DNA of 64,000 nt from Palsa-1447 sp964509885 (GCA_964509885.1 CAZDZL010000009.1:1-64000), one strand, 5' to 3'. Positions 34,968 through 44,980 are shown, numbered from the stretch's first letter. Numbers and translations: made by a program. The notes: generated by a model not told the origin, from the sequence alone.

Positions 34968-35093
34968 TACCGCGAGCAAAGCGACCGGCGCGCCGGTGGC
35001 GAACAGAATTGAAGGGCCGGGGGTGGCCCACCCAGAGGGGCAATTCCTCGTTTGACCCGCATTTTGCCAGGCATTTTGATAACTCCTCCGCAA

Positions 35094-36485
35094 ATGAACA
35101 GGGTCCACATCAAGACCTACGGGTGCCAGATGAACGAACGCGACAGCGAGGCTGTCGCGGCGATGCTTCGCGCCCGGGGCTACAGGATCGTCGCGGACGA
35201 GGACGCGTGCGACGTGCTGCTCCTGAACACCTGCAGCGTGCGCGACGCCGCCGAGCAGAAGGCGATCGGCAAGGCCGGCTACAGCCTCGCGAGGAAGAAG
35301 CACAACCCGGACTTCGTCCTGGGCATCCTCGGCTGCATGGCGCAGAACCGCGGCGCCGGCCTCCTCGACCGGCTTCCGGACGTCGACCTCATCGTCGGCA
35401 CGCAGAAGTTCCACAGGGTCCCCGACTACCTGGACAACCTGAGGGCCGCGCGTGAGTCGGGCATCCCGCTCGGCGAGGCGATCGTCGACACGGCCGAGGA
35501 GGCCGGGTCGCAGAACACGATCCGCGACCACATGGAGGGGCCGGAGCGCCACGTGTGCGCGTTCGTCTCGATCCAGCAGGGGTGCAACATGGACTGCGCG
35601 TTCTGCATCGTCCCGACGACCCGCGGCGACGAGCGTTCCCGCCCGATGGACGACATCGTCCGCGAATGCGGGGAGCTCGCGGCGCGCGGCGCCCGCGAGA
35701 TCACCCTCCTCGGCCAGATCGTGACCAGCTACGGCCGGCGGGACTACCCCCACACGGGCGGCGTCTCGCCCTTCGTCCAGCTCCTCGAGCGGGTCAACGC
35801 GGTGCCCGGCATCGAGCGGATCCGCTTCACGTCCCCGCACCCGCGCGGTTTCAGGCAGGACCTCGCCGACGCCTTCGCGAGGATGCCCAAGCTCGGCGAG
35901 CACGTCCACCTTCCCGTCCAGTCGGGGAGCGACCGGATCTTGAGGGCGATGAAGCGGCCCTACACGCGCGAGCGCTACATGGAAATCGTCGGCATGCTGC
36001 GCGCCGCCCGGCCGTCCATGGCGTTCTCGACGGACATCATCGTCGGGTTCCCCGGCGAGACCGACGCGGACTTCGAGGAGACGCGCCGGCTCTGCGAGAC
36101 GGTCGACTACGACATGGCCTACATCTTCAAGTACTCGGTCCGGACGGGCACGCCCGCAGCGACGATGCCGGACCAGGTGCCCGAGGAGGTCCGCGAGGAG
36201 CGCAACCGCGTGCTCCTGGAGGTCCTTCGCGAGGGCTCGCTCCGGCGCAGCCAGGCCCTCGTCGGCACCGTCCAGGAAGTCCTGGTCGAGGGCCCCGACA
36301 AGACGGGCCTGCGCTTCACGGGGCGGACCCGGGGAAACCGCACGACCGTCTTCGAGGCCGCCCCGCGGCTTGTCGGCACCCTGGTCCCCGTCGAGATAAC
36401 CCGGGCGAGCGTGAGCACGCTCTACGGGGACCTGGTCACCGCGGACTCCGGCTTGCAATCCCCGCAGGGGGCCGCGTCACTCTGA
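35094..36485 (+). CDS. miaB: tRNA-2-methylthio-N6-isopentenyladenosine synthase MiaB
   Basis: 463 residues; start MNRVHIKTYGCQMNERDSE at 35094. The UPF0004 cluster Cys are in YGCQMN, NTCSVRD and GCMAQN; the radical SAM motif is CNMDCAFC; the C-terminus (from about 385) is a TRAM domain. It adds a methylthio group to i6A37 in tRNAs reading UNN codons. A membrane protein gene follows 10 bases after the stop. Confidence 0.97.
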   Translation: MNRVHIKTYGCQMNERDSEAVAAMLRARGYRIVADEDACDVLLLNTCSVRDAAEQKAIGKAGYSLARKKHNPDFVLGILGCMAQNRGAGLLDRLPDVDLIVGTQKFHRVPDYLDNLRAARESGIPLGEAIVDTAEEAGSQNTIRDHMEGPERHVCAFVSIQQGCNMDCAFCIVPTTRGDERSRPMDDIVRECGELAARGAREITLLGQIVTSYGRRDYPHTGGVSPFVQLLERVNAVPGIERIRFTSPHPRGFRQDLADAFARMPKLGEHVHLPVQSGSDRILRAMKRPYTRERYMEIVGMLRAARPSMAFSTDIIVGFPGETDADFEETRRLCETVDYDMAYIFKYSVRTGTPAATMPDQVPEEVREERNRVLLEVLREGSLRRSQALVGTVQEVLVEGPDKTGLRFTGRTRGNRTTVFEAAPRLVGTLVPVEITRASVSTLYGDLVTADSGLQSPQGAASL

Positions 36486-36495
36486 GCCCCCCTTC

Positions 36496-37038
36496 ATGTC
36501 GCTTTTTTCAGCCTCGCTCATCCCCGGACTCATCCTGATCGCGCTCGGCGCGCCCCTGCTGCTCAACATCACGGGCGTCACGTCCGCGATCAGGGCCTTC
36601 CCGAGGTCGGCGTCCGCCGGGTACCTGGTGTTCAGCGCCGCCGCCGTCTGGTTCCTGTACAACATCCTGCACCTGTCCAACGCGGACTTCGGCGAGTACC
36701 GCTACTACCTCTTCGCGGGCTTCGCCGCGGTCGCCATCCTCTCGTTCAAGTGCGTGCCGGACTTCCTGGGGGTGCGCGGCGCCTGCGCGCTCGTGCTCAT
36801 CGCAGCGTCGCCGTTCCTGGACTCGGCCTACATGGAGTACGACCACCCCATGCGCCTGTTCATGGTCTCCTTCGTCTATGTCGCCATCCTGGCCGCGCTC
36901 TGGCTGGGCGCCCAGCCGTGGAGGATGCGCGACTTCCTCAGCTGGCTCTTCGCCACGCAGACCCGTTCCAGGGGCCTGGGAGGGCTCTTCCTGGCCTACG
37001 GAATCCTGCTCTGCGCGGCCGCGTTCGCCCTGCGATGA
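36496..37038 (+). CDS. Conserved hypothetical membrane protein
   Basis: 180 residues with about six hydrophobic helices (first at MSLFSASLIPGLILIALGAP) and no motif I can assign. It sits between miaB and the guanylate kinase gene and overlaps the latter by ATGA, so it belongs to the same transcript. Confidence 0.82.
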   Translation: MSLFSASLIPGLILIALGAPLLLNITGVTSAIRAFPRSASAGYLVFSAAAVWFLYNILHLSNADFGEYRYYLFAGFAAVAILSFKCVPDFLGVRGACALVLIAASPFLDSAYMEYDHPMRLFMVSFVYVAILAALWLGAQPWRMRDFLSWLFATQTRSRGLGGLFLAYGILLCAAAFALR

Positions 37039-37646
37039 CCGCGAAGCCCGCCCCGCGGCCCGGCGCACTCGACCCGGTCCTCCTTGTCGTCGCGGGCCCC
37101 GCGGGCTCCGGCAAGAGCACGCTGTGCGAGAGGCTTGTGGCGGCCGGGCTGGGGTTCTCGCGGGTCGTGACGAGCACGACGCGGGCCCCCCGCGCGGGCG
37201 AGGTGAACGGGGTCCACTACCATTTCTTCACGCCCGCTCAGTTCGACGCCAAGGTCGCCGCGGGGGAATTCCTCGAGTGGGCCTGGGTGCACGGCGACCG
37301 CCGCTACGGCACGCTCGCCTCGAGCGTCCTCGGGCCGCTGCTCCTCGGGAAGAGCCTCGTGGTCAGCGTCGACGTCCAGGGCGTCGAGAGCCTGCGGCGC
37401 ATCTCCGGGAAGAACCCGTTCCTCGCCCGGGTGATGAGCACCATCTTCATCGTGGTGGACCACGAGCGACTCGAGGCCCGCATGAGGGAGAGGGGCAAGG
37501 ACGACGAGGCCGAGATTGCGCGGCGGATGGCCACGGCCGAGGCCGAGCTGCGAGAGGCCGGGAAGTTTGACTTCGTGATCGAGAGCAGGACGCGGGACGA
37601 TGACTTTGCCGCGCTCCTCGCGATACTGAAGAAGATCCGCGCCTGA
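37035..37646 (+). CDS. gmk: Guanylate kinase
   Basis: 203 residues; start overlaps the previous stop (ATGA). P-loop GPAGSGKST, GMP-binding region TSTTRAPRAGEVNGVHYHFF and YGTLASSV, and the lid RGKDDEAEIARRM are all present. Converts GMP to GDP using ATP. The N-terminal about 15 residues are an extension. Converges on moaA. Confidence 0.96.
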   Translation: MTAKPAPRPGALDPVLLVVAGPAGSGKSTLCERLVAAGLGFSRVVTSTTRAPRAGEVNGVHYHFFTPAQFDAKVAAGEFLEWAWVHGDRRYGTLASSVLGPLLLGKSLVVSVDVQGVESLRRISGKNPFLARVMSTIFIVVDHERLEARMRERGKDDEAEIARRMATAEAELREAGKFDFVIESRTRDDDFAALLAILKKIRA

Positions 37647-37659
37647 GGCGCGGCGGCCC

Positions 37660-38676
37660 CTAGCCGCCGATGTAGCTCATCTCGACCCGCTCCCGCGCCG
37701 GCGCCCCGGGGGGCACGCCGGCCCTCTCGTCGCTGTACCTGTCCGCCCGGGCGCCCCAGACGCCCGCGACGAAAGCGCGGACCTCGGCGTCGCCCGATCC
37801 CGACCTGACGAGGCCGAGCACATCCCGGCCCTCCGAGGCGAAGAGGCACGTGAAGAGCTTCCCGTCGGCGGAGAGCCTCGCCCGGTTGCAATCCCTGCAG
37901 AAGGGCTCCGTGACCGAGCTGACGATGCCGATCTCCCCGCGGCCGTCGGCGTAGCGGTAGCGCGCGGCCACCTCGCCGCGGTAGGCGGGCCCGACGGGCT
38001 CCAGCGGCCACGCCGCCGAGATGCGCTCGACGATCTCCCGGGCCGGCACGACCTGGGAGAGCGACCAGTGGTTCGTGGTCCCCACGTCCATGAACTCTAT
38101 GAACCGAAGCGCGTGCCCCCGGGACCTGAAGTAGTCGCAGAGCGGCAGGATCTGCCCGTCGTTCACGCCGCGCTGGACGACGCAGTTGACCTTGATCGGG
38201 AATCCCTCCGCGGCGGCGGCGTCGATCCCATCGAGGACGCGGGCCACCCTGAAGCCGAGGCCGTTCATGCGCCCGGATATGGCCTCGTCGAGCGCATCCA
38301 CGGAGACATTGAGCCGGTCGAGCCCCGCGGCGCGCAGCGCGCGGGCCTGCCTCGCCAGCAGCCACCCGTTTGTCGTGAGGGACACGTCGGGGACGCCCAG
38401 GCCCCCCTTGATCGACTGGATGATCGCGGGAAGGTCGGCCCGCAGAAGCGGCTCCCCGCCCGTCAGGCGGATCTTCTCGACCCCGAGGTCGACGAAGGCG
38501 CGGACGATCGTCGCCAGCTCCGCGCGGGTCATGAGCCGGCCCTCGGCCAGGAAGGGGTGGTCGGGGCCGAACGCCTCCTTCGGCATGCAGTACGGGCAGC
38601 GGAAATTGCAGCGGTCCGTCACGGAGATGCGGAGGTCGCGTATCGGTCGGCCCAGGGTGTCTCGGACGGCGGCCAT
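37660..38676 (-). CDS. moaA: GTP 3',8-cyclase MoaA
   Basis: 338 residues; start at MAAVRDTLGRPIRDLRISVT. The N-terminal radical SAM cluster is CNFRCPYC, the C-terminal cluster is in FCRDCNRARLSADGKLFTC, and the protein ends YIGG, matching the Gly-Gly tail needed for activity. First step of molybdenum cofactor synthesis. Divergent from moeA, separated by 65 bases. Confidence 0.97.
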   Translation of the reverse strand: MAAVRDTLGRPIRDLRISVTDRCNFRCPYCMPKEAFGPDHPFLAEGRLMTRAELATIVRAFVDLGVEKIRLTGGEPLLRADLPAIIQSIKGGLGVPDVSLTTNGWLLARQARALRAAGLDRLNVSVDALDEAISGRMNGLGFRVARVLDGIDAAAAEGFPIKVNCVVQRGVNDGQILPLCDYFRSRGHALRFIEFMDVGTTNHWSLSQVVPAREIVERISAAWPLEPVGPAYRGEVAARYRYADGRGEIGIVSSVTEPFCRDCNRARLSADGKLFTCLFASEGRDVLGLVRSGSGDAEVRAFVAGVWGARADRYSDERAGVPPGAPARERVEMSYIGG

Positions 38677-38741
38677 GTGAGGGCCAAAAAAACACCAAAA
38701 CATTATTTCCGCGAGGCGGGATTTGTGCGCATCCTCGGGGC

Positions 38742-39950
38742 GTGCTCACACCCGCGGGAGCCGAGAAGCTCATCTTTGACGCCATCCCCCTCCTCCACAG
38801 GGAGGACTGCGCGATTTCCGAGGCCCACGGGCGCGTGCTGCGCGCCGACCTGAGGGCGGACCGCGACCTCCCGCCCTTCGACCGGGTGACGATGGACGGC
38901 TTCGCGCTGCGCGCGTCGGCCCTCGCCGGGGGGGCAGCGCGGTTCCGCGTGCAGGCGACGCAGGCCGCGGGGATGAGGCCGTTCACGCTTGGGGCGGCGA
39001 GCGACGCGTGCATCGAGGTCATGACGGGCTGCGTGCTTCCGGAGGGCGCGGACTGCGTCATCCCGTACGAGGAGACAACCCGCGAGGGCGACTGGGTCGA
39101 CGCGAGGCCGGAGCCGGGAGCGGTCGCGCCGGGCAGGAACGTCCACCGCCGGGGCTCGGACCACGGCAAGGGGGACGTGATCGTGCGCGCGGGCGTGAGG
39201 CTCACCGGGCGCGAGATCGCTGTCGCGGCCTCGTGCGGCCACCCCGCCCTCAACGTCACGCATTCCCCCAAGGTCGCGGTCGTCTCCACGGGCGACGAGC
39301 TTGTCGAGGTCGACGCGCTCGTCGCGGCACACCAGATCCGCCGCAGCAACGACCACGCGATCCGCGCCGCCCTCATCGCCGGCGGCTACCCGCGGGCCGA
39401 CCGGTTCCACATGCGCGACGTCCGCCACGAGATCGAGCACATGCTCTGGCACATCCTCGCGGAGTACGACATCGTGCTGATCACCGGGGGCGTTTCCAAG
39501 GGGAAGTTCGACTTCCTTCCCTCCGAGCTCGGGCGCCAGGGTGTGAAGAAGATCTTCCAGGGTGTCGCGCAGCGGCCGGGCAAGCCCTTCTGGTTCGGGC
39601 TGAGCGGACGGCTCACCCCGGTATTCGCGCTCCCCGGAAACCCGGTATCCGCCTACACGTGCCTCCACCGCTACGTCCTGCCCGCCCTCGACCACGCGAG
39701 CGGCGTGACCCCGCGCCCGCTGCTCCAGGCCGCGCTGGCGGATCCGGTCGTCTTCAAGCCCAACCTCGCCTGCCTCCTCCCCGTCCGCCTCTCGAGCGGC
39801 CCGCGGGCCGAGCTCCTCGCGCACCCGGTCGCCGTGAACTCGTCCGGGGACTTTTCCGGCCTCGTCGGTACGGACGGGTTCGTTGAGCTGCCCGCCGGGC
39901 AGGATGACTTCCCCGCGGGCCACGTGGCCCCCTTCCGCCGCTGGGTGTAG
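38742..39950 (+). CDS. moeA: Molybdopterin molybdenumtransferase MoeA
   Basis: 402 residues from a GTG start. Family motifs: PPFDRVTMDGFALR, the MPT-binding VVSTGDELVEV, ITGGVSKGKFDF, and FALPGNPVSAYTC. Inserts molybdate into adenylated molybdopterin. Leads the moeA-moaC-moaD-moaE group. Confidence 0.96.
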   Translation: MLTPAGAEKLIFDAIPLLHREDCAISEAHGRVLRADLRADRDLPPFDRVTMDGFALRASALAGGAARFRVQATQAAGMRPFTLGAASDACIEVMTGCVLPEGADCVIPYEETTREGDWVDARPEPGAVAPGRNVHRRGSDHGKGDVIVRAGVRLTGREIAVAASCGHPALNVTHSPKVAVVSTGDELVEVDALVAAHQIRRSNDHAIRAALIAGGYPRADRFHMRDVRHEIEHMLWHILAEYDIVLITGGVSKGKFDFLPSELGRQGVKKIFQGVAQRPGKPFWFGLSGRLTPVFALPGNPVSAYTCLHRYVLPALDHASGVTPRPLLQAALADPVVFKPNLACLLPVRLSSGPRAELLAHPVAVNSSGDFSGLVGTDGFVELPAGQDDFPAGHVAPFRRWV

Positions 39951-40003
39951 CCGCACCCAAGGATTGCGGTGGGGCCGCGCCGCAGCCCATCATCCCCCTC
40001 CCG

Positions 40004-40504
40004 ATGGCCCCCAAACGCAGACTTTCCCACCTGGACGCGGGCAACCGCCCGCGGATGGTGGATGTCGGCTCGAAACCCGTGACGAGCCGGACCGCCCACG
40101 CCGTCGCGATCGTCGTCCTGCCCCGCGCGCTGGCCGAGCTGCTCCAGGGAGGCGAGATCCACGCGCCGAAGGGACCCGTCTTCCAGGCGGCGATCCTGGC
40201 CGGGATCATGGGCGCAAAGAGGACCTCCGACCTCATTCCGCTCTGCCACCCGCTCCCCCTCGACGACTGCAGCATCGAGATGAGCGCGGGGTCCCCCGCG
40301 AGGGACGGCTCGGTGGAGGTGCAGGTTCACTGCCGCGCGAGGACGCGTGGGCGGACCGGGGTCGAGATGGAGGCGCTGACCGGCGCGAGCGTCGCCGCGC
40401 TCACGCTTTACGACATGGGCAAGGCCGTCTCTCACGGGATCGTCATCCGGGAGGTGCGCCTGCTGGAGAAGACCGGCGGCAAGAGGGACTTCCGGGCACC
40501 GTGA
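40004..40504 (+). CDS. moaC: Cyclic pyranopterin monophosphate synthase MoaC
   Basis: 166 residues. Conserved active-site stretches MVDVGSKPVTSRTAHA, KRTSDLIPLCHPLPL and the C-terminal ALTLYDMGKAVSHGI (K near 147) are present. It makes cyclic pyranopterin monophosphate from the MoaA product. The stop overlaps the GTG start of moaD. Confidence 0.96.
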   Translation: MAPKRRLSHLDAGNRPRMVDVGSKPVTSRTAHAVAIVVLPRALAELLQGGEIHAPKGPVFQAAILAGIMGAKRTSDLIPLCHPLPLDDCSIEMSAGSPARDGSVEVQVHCRARTRGRTGVEMEALTGASVAALTLYDMGKAVSHGIVIREVRLLEKTGGKRDFRAP

Positions 40505-40746
40505 AGAAGACAGTCCGCGTGCGGTATTTTGCGATCCTGCGCGAGCAGCGCGGGCTGGGCGAGGAGGGGGTCGAGACCGGGGCGTCGACAGCGGCCGAGG
40601 TCTACGAGGAGCTGCGCACCCTCCACGGGTTCACGCTTCCGGCGGCCCGGCTTCGGGTCGCGATCAACGACGACTTTGCCCCGTGGTCCACCAAGATAGG
40701 GGACGGCGACGCGCTCGCCTTCCTTCCGCCGGTCGCCGGGGGCTGA
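40501..40746 (+). CDS. moaD: Molybdopterin synthase small subunit MoaD
   Basis: 81 residues from a GTG start overlapping the moaC stop. Ubiquitin-like fold with the end FLPPVAGG, whose Gly-Gly tail is the thiocarboxylate carrier of sulfur for molybdopterin synthase. Confidence 0.95.
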   Translation: MKKTVRVRYFAILREQRGLGEEGVETGASTAAEVYEELRTLHGFTLPAARLRVAINDDFAPWSTKIGDGDALAFLPPVAGG

Positions 40747-40751
40747 AGCCG

Positions 40752-41198
40752 ATGGATTTCCAGCTGACAGACAGGGCCATCGACCCGGCCGCGCTCCTGG
40801 GCGGCATGGGCGACACGAGCGCGGGCGCCTGCGTGACTTTCGAGGGCCGCGTGCGGGACCACAGCGAGGGGCGGACGGTCAGGGCGCTGGACTACGAGGC
40901 CTACGGCACGCTCGCCCAGAGGGAGGGGGAGCGGATCCTGCGGGAGGCGCGGGACAGGTTCCCCCTCGTCGGCGCCGCGTGCGTCCACCGCACGGGAAGC
41001 TTGTCCCTGGGAGACATAGCCGTCTGGGTCGCGGTCACGGCCGCGCACCGTGGCGCGGCGTTCGAGGCCTGCCGCTACATCATCGACGAGATCAAGGCGC
41101 GGCTGCCGATTTGGAAGAAGGAGCACTATGCGGGTGGCTCCTCCGAGTGGGTCAACTGCGCCACGCGGGGCCCGGACGGCGTTACTGGGATAAAATAG
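40752..41198 (+). CDS. moaE: Molybdopterin synthase catalytic subunit MoaE
   Basis: 148 residues starting MDFQLTDRAIDPAALLG. Family motifs FEGRVRDHSEGRTVRALDYE, VHRTGSLSLGD, VAVTAAHRGAAFEACRYIID and the catalytic Lys pair in LPIWKKEHY are seen. Pairs with MoaD. Begins 5 bases after moaD. Confidence 0.95.
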   Translation: MDFQLTDRAIDPAALLGGMGDTSAGACVTFEGRVRDHSEGRTVRALDYEAYGTLAQREGERILREARDRFPLVGAACVHRTGSLSLGDIAVWVAVTAAHRGAAFEACRYIIDEIKARLPIWKKEHYAGGSSEWVNCATRGPDGVTGIK

Positions 41199-41277
41199 CC
41201 GTCAAAATCGGGAGCGGGCCGAATATTTGCTTCGGCTGGACAGGCCCGGCAGGCATTGTTACAACATCGACACGAAA

Positions 41278-41613
41278 ATGAGCCTCCAGAATCTCTACTT
41301 CGCCGCGGCGCCCACGACCTTCGACAAGCTAAAGACGATCCCGCCCGCGTTCTGGGGCAAGGCGGCGCTCGTGATCATCGGCGTGATCGCGATCTTCATC
41401 ATCATCCAGAAGGTATTGAAGATAAATAAGTTCGTGCTTGGCGGGGTGGTCTTCATCGGAGGGGGCCTCATGTTCTTCAACATGATCTACCACCGGACCG
41501 AGCCGAAGGTCCTCACGCCTTTCGTGGACAGGATCGCACCTTTCTTCCCGGCTGCCGGGGCCTATGACGCCAAGCAGGCCACCACGCCTGAGGACGAAAA
41601 GAAGAAGAAGTAG
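41278..41613 (+). CDS. Small hypothetical membrane protein
   Basis: 111 residues. Two hydrophobic helices near 28-46 and 51-67, flanked by Lys (KVLKINKFVLGG), and a tail rich in Lys (DEKKKK). I do not recognise a family. It lies between moaE and gnd with gaps of 79 and 56 bases and may have its own promoter. Confidence 0.72.
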   Translation: MSLQNLYFAAAPTTFDKLKTIPPAFWGKAALVIIGVIAIFIIIQKVLKINKFVLGGVVFIGGGLMFFNMIYHRTEPKVLTPFVDRIAPFFPAAGAYDAKQATTPEDEKKKK

Positions 41614-41669
41614 CCCGGGGCTGAGAAACAACTTGGTTTCCTTGCGCGGGTGGTGGAGATTGCGGCCCT

Positions 41670-43172
41670 ATGGCTAAGCCCCTTTCCGACATCGGTCTTG
41701 TTGGCCTCGCGGTCATGGGCCAGAACCTTGCGCTCAACATAGCCGACCACGGCTTCCAGATCTCGGTCTTCAACCGCACCACCGAGAAAACCGACAAGTT
41801 CGTCGCCGAGAACCCGAACACGCCCGGGGGCGTCGTCGGAAAGAAGACGGTCGCGGAGTTCGTGGCCTCGCTGTCGAAGCCGAGGAAGATCATCCTCCTC
41901 GTCAAGGCGGGTCCCGGGACGGACGCCGTCATCGACGAGCTCACGCCCCTCCTCGAGAAGGGGGACATCGTGATCGACGGCGGGAACTCCCTCTGGACCG
42001 ACACGATCCGCCGGGAGAAGGCCTACGGCGAGAAGGGCCTGCGCTTCATCGGCAGCGGCGTGTCCGGAGGCGAGGAGGGCGCGCGCTACGGCCCGTCCCT
42101 CATGCCGGGCGGCGAATTCCAGGCGTGGCTCGAGCTGAAGCCGGTGTGGGAGGCCATAGCGGCCAAGGTCGATGCGAAGACGGGCAAGCCGCTCATGGGC
42201 GGAGCGCCCGGCAAGCCGGTCCTGGGCGGGGTGCCGTGCACGGCCTACATCGGCGCCAACGGCGCCGGGCACTACGTCAAGATGGTCCACAACGGGATCG
42301 AGTACGGCGACATGCAGATGATCTGCGAGGCCTACGCCCTGTTGAAGGGGCTCCTCGGCCTCAAGCCCGCTGAGATGAGCGCGATCTTCAAGGAATGGAA
42401 CAAGGGGATCCTCGATAGCTACCTGATCGAGATCACAAGCGACATCCTCCAGCAGAAGGACCCCGTCACCAAGAAGCCGTTCGTGGACGTCGTCCTCGAC
42501 ACGGCGGGGCAGAAAGGCACGGGCAAGTGGACCTCGACCAACGCCCTCGACATGGGAATCCCCGCGCCGACGATCGCGGAGGCCGTCTTCGCGCGCTGCA
42601 TCTCCGCGATCAAGGAGGAGCGCGTCGCGGCCTCCAAGATACTGAAGGGCCCCTCCAAGAAATACCGCGGCTCCAGGAAGGCGCTTCTTGAGGCGATCCA
42701 CGACGCGCTCTACTGCTCCAAGATCTGCAGCTACGCGCAGGGATTCCAGCTGATGCGCGCGGGCGCCCAGGAGTACAAGTGGAAGCTGAACTTCGGCGAG
42801 ATCGCACAGATCTGGCGCGGCGGATGCATCATCCGCGCGGCGTTCCTGCAGAAGATCACCGAGGCCTTCGCGCAGAAGCCCGACCTGGCGAACCTCCTCC
42901 TCGACCCGTATTTCAACAAGACGTTCAAGAAGGCCCAGGCAAACTGGCGCAAGGTGATCGCGCTCGCCGCCGAGTGCGGCGTGCCCGCGCCGACATTCAG
43001 CGCGTCGCTGGCCTACTATGACGGTTACCGATCGGCCCGGCTTCCCGCCAACCTGCTCCAGGCGCAGCGCGACTTCTTCGGCTCGCACACCTACGAGCGC
43101 ATCGACCAGCCGCGCGGGAAGTTCTTCCATCTCGACTGGCCCGACCCGAAGCGGCCGCAGTTCCCGGCCTAG
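41670..43172 (+). CDS. gnd: 6-phosphogluconate dehydrogenase, decarboxylating
   Basis: 500 residues. NADP domain LVGLAVMGQNLALNIADHGF, substrate motif GVSGGEEGARYGPSLMPGG, KMVHNGIEYGDMQ with catalytic Lys, and the C-terminal domain ending DWPDPKRPQFPA. Oxidative pentose phosphate pathway enzyme. Last gene of the high-GC housekeeping stretch; composition changes after its stop. Confidence 0.97.
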   Translation: MAKPLSDIGLVGLAVMGQNLALNIADHGFQISVFNRTTEKTDKFVAENPNTPGGVVGKKTVAEFVASLSKPRKIILLVKAGPGTDAVIDELTPLLEKGDIVIDGGNSLWTDTIRREKAYGEKGLRFIGSGVSGGEEGARYGPSLMPGGEFQAWLELKPVWEAIAAKVDAKTGKPLMGGAPGKPVLGGVPCTAYIGANGAGHYVKMVHNGIEYGDMQMICEAYALLKGLLGLKPAEMSAIFKEWNKGILDSYLIEITSDILQQKDPVTKKPFVDVVLDTAGQKGTGKWTSTNALDMGIPAPTIAEAVFARCISAIKEERVAASKILKGPSKKYRGSRKALLEAIHDALYCSKICSYAQGFQLMRAGAQEYKWKLNFGEIAQIWRGGCIIRAAFLQKITEAFAQKPDLANLLLDPYFNKTFKKAQANWRKVIALAAECGVPAPTFSASLAYYDGYRSARLPANLLQAQRDFFGSHTYERIDQPRGKFFHLDWPDPKRPQFPA

Positions 43173-43233
43173 CGTCGGGGGCGCCTCTTCCTCCGGCAAT
43201 GAAGGGCGTTTGGAAAGGCACTCTTGGGATTGG

Positions 43234-43245
43234 CGATGGCCATCG
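43234..43245. promoter_or_regulatory. Possible operator palindrome CGATGGCCATCG
   Basis: Perfect 12-base palindrome 131 bases before the GH39 start. Its half CGATGG also occurs in the inverted repeat before the LacI-type gene (47328-47360). LacI-family sites are often such centrally symmetric palindromes, but one hit is weak evidence. No other features are seen in 43173-43375. Confidence 0.3.
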
Positions 43246-43375
43246 ATCGTCTGGAAGTGCAAACTGGACTCACAATCGAATGGCCCGGATGTGACCCCGC
43301 CGGCCGCAGCACCTCGTTCGGGTACCTTTGACGGACCTCATGCAATCGTGTCTCCAGCCTGGAGCCCATTCTCGA

Positions 43376-44980
43376 ATGCTTAAATATTCGCTTCTCATGC
43401 TGCTGGCGCCGATCGGCCTTCTTGGCCAGACCACTCCCGGGCCGCGGTCAATTGATTCCGATTTTTCGGATACCCGAGGGCCGACGAACCGGATGTACAA
43501 TTTTTGTGTGGGGGCGGGAAGGGCCAATGAAGGCCTGCGAGCCGATTGGCAGCGCCAACTCCGCCACGTTCGTTCCGAATGCGGATTCCGCTACATTCGT
43601 TTTCATGGTCTCTTTTGCGACGACATGGGAGTGTATCAGGAGGACAAACAAGGTCGTTCCGTCTACAACTGGCAGTATGTGGACGAGCTGTTCGATTTTC
43701 TTCAACGCATCGGCATGAAACCCTTCGTCGAGCTGGGATTCATGCCCAGCGCGCTCGCAAGCGGCCCGCAGACGATCTTCTGGTACAAGGCGAATGTCAC
43801 GCCGCCAAAGGACTACGCGAAATGGGAGGCCTTCATCAGTGCGTTCGCGAGGCACGTCACCGAGCGGTACGGCGCGCAGGAAGTGCGCACCTGGTATTTC
43901 GAGGTCTGGAATGAGCCGAACCTCACCGGCTTTTGGATGGGGACGACGGGAGGCAAAAGCTATGACGAGTTCGTCCCGACCGCCCGCGCGGAATACTACA
44001 AGCTCTACGAGTCCACCGCGCGGGCACTGAAGTCGGTCGACAACGCCTATCGTGTCGGCGGTCCCGCCACGGCGGGAAGCGGGTGGATCGACGAGACGCT
44101 CGCGTATTGTGGAGAAAAGCGATTGCCGTTGGATTTTGTGAGCACGCATAGCTACGCGACGGTGAGCGGCTACTTGGATGAAAGCGGCAACGCGGGCACC
44201 GTGTTCTCAGCCGACCGCGACGCCATCACCGGGGAGGTGAGGCGGGTGCGCTCAAGCATGGACCACTCCATCTTTGCCGGCTCGGAGCTCCATTATACCG
44301 AGTGGAGTTCCTCCTACACGCCCTCCGATCCCATTCACGACAGCTATCATAGCGCGGCTTTCATCCTGGACAAGATTCGCAACATCGGGTCCTCAGCCAC
44401 CTCGATGTCCTATTGGACCTTTACCGACATCTTCGAGGAGGCCGGCCCGCGGACGACGCCGTTCCACGGCGGGTTCGGCCTGCTGAACTACCAGGACCTG
44501 CAGAAGCCCTCCTTCTTTGCCTATCAATTTCTCAACCGTTTGGGCGATATTGAGCTAAAAAGCGATGACCCCGCCTCATTTGTCTGCAGGGATGGGGTCG
44601 GAGGGGTTCAGGCTCTATTCTGGAATTTCACGATAACACATCCCGGCCCCTCCATCATCGATCAGGAGTACTATAGGGCCGACCATCCCGCCGTTGGGAA
44701 TCGTGTCGTGGAGCTTCGGCTCTCCCATTTGCCCGCGGGAGCCTACCGCTTGACGGCCTTCAAAGTGGGCTATCGCGCGAACGACGTCCAGGCGGCTTGG
44801 CGAGATATGGGTTCGCCATCCCAATTGACGCGATCGCAGGTCGAGACGCTGCATCAGGCATCCTCTGGGGAACCCTGCATCCAGGAGAACGTACGGATCG
44901 GACCCGACTCGCGGTTTTCCCGCGGGTTCGAGACGCGCGAAAACGACGTATGGCTCGTTGAGCTTAGCCCGCTCAGATAA
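43376..44980 (+). CDS. Secreted GH39-type beta-xylosidase-like enzyme
   Basis: 534 residues starting at MLKYSLLMLLAPIGLLGQTT, a signal peptide. GH39 features: acid/base E180 in EVWNEPNL and nucleophile E309 in YTEWSSS, with PFVELGFMPSAL before them. The family contains beta-xylosidases and alpha-L-iduronidases; xylosidase is more likely in this setting. Followed after 97 bases by a secreted GH42 gene. Codon use looks less GC-biased than in the genes before 43172. Confidence 0.85.
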   Translation: MLKYSLLMLLAPIGLLGQTTPGPRSIDSDFSDTRGPTNRMYNFCVGAGRANEGLRADWQRQLRHVRSECGFRYIRFHGLFCDDMGVYQEDKQGRSVYNWQYVDELFDFLQRIGMKPFVELGFMPSALASGPQTIFWYKANVTPPKDYAKWEAFISAFARHVTERYGAQEVRTWYFEVWNEPNLTGFWMGTTGGKSYDEFVPTARAEYYKLYESTARALKSVDNAYRVGGPATAGSGWIDETLAYCGEKRLPLDFVSTHSYATVSGYLDESGNAGTVFSADRDAITGEVRRVRSSMDHSIFAGSELHYTEWSSSYTPSDPIHDSYHSAAFILDKIRNIGSSATSMSYWTFTDIFEEAGPRTTPFHGGFGLLNYQDLQKPSFFAYQFLNRLGDIELKSDDPASFVCRDGVGGVQALFWNFTITHPGPSIIDQEYYRADHPAVGNRVVELRLSHLPAGAYRLTAFKVGYRANDVQAAWRDMGSPSQLTRSQVETLHQASSGEPCIQENVRIGPDSRFSRGFETRENDVWLVELSPLR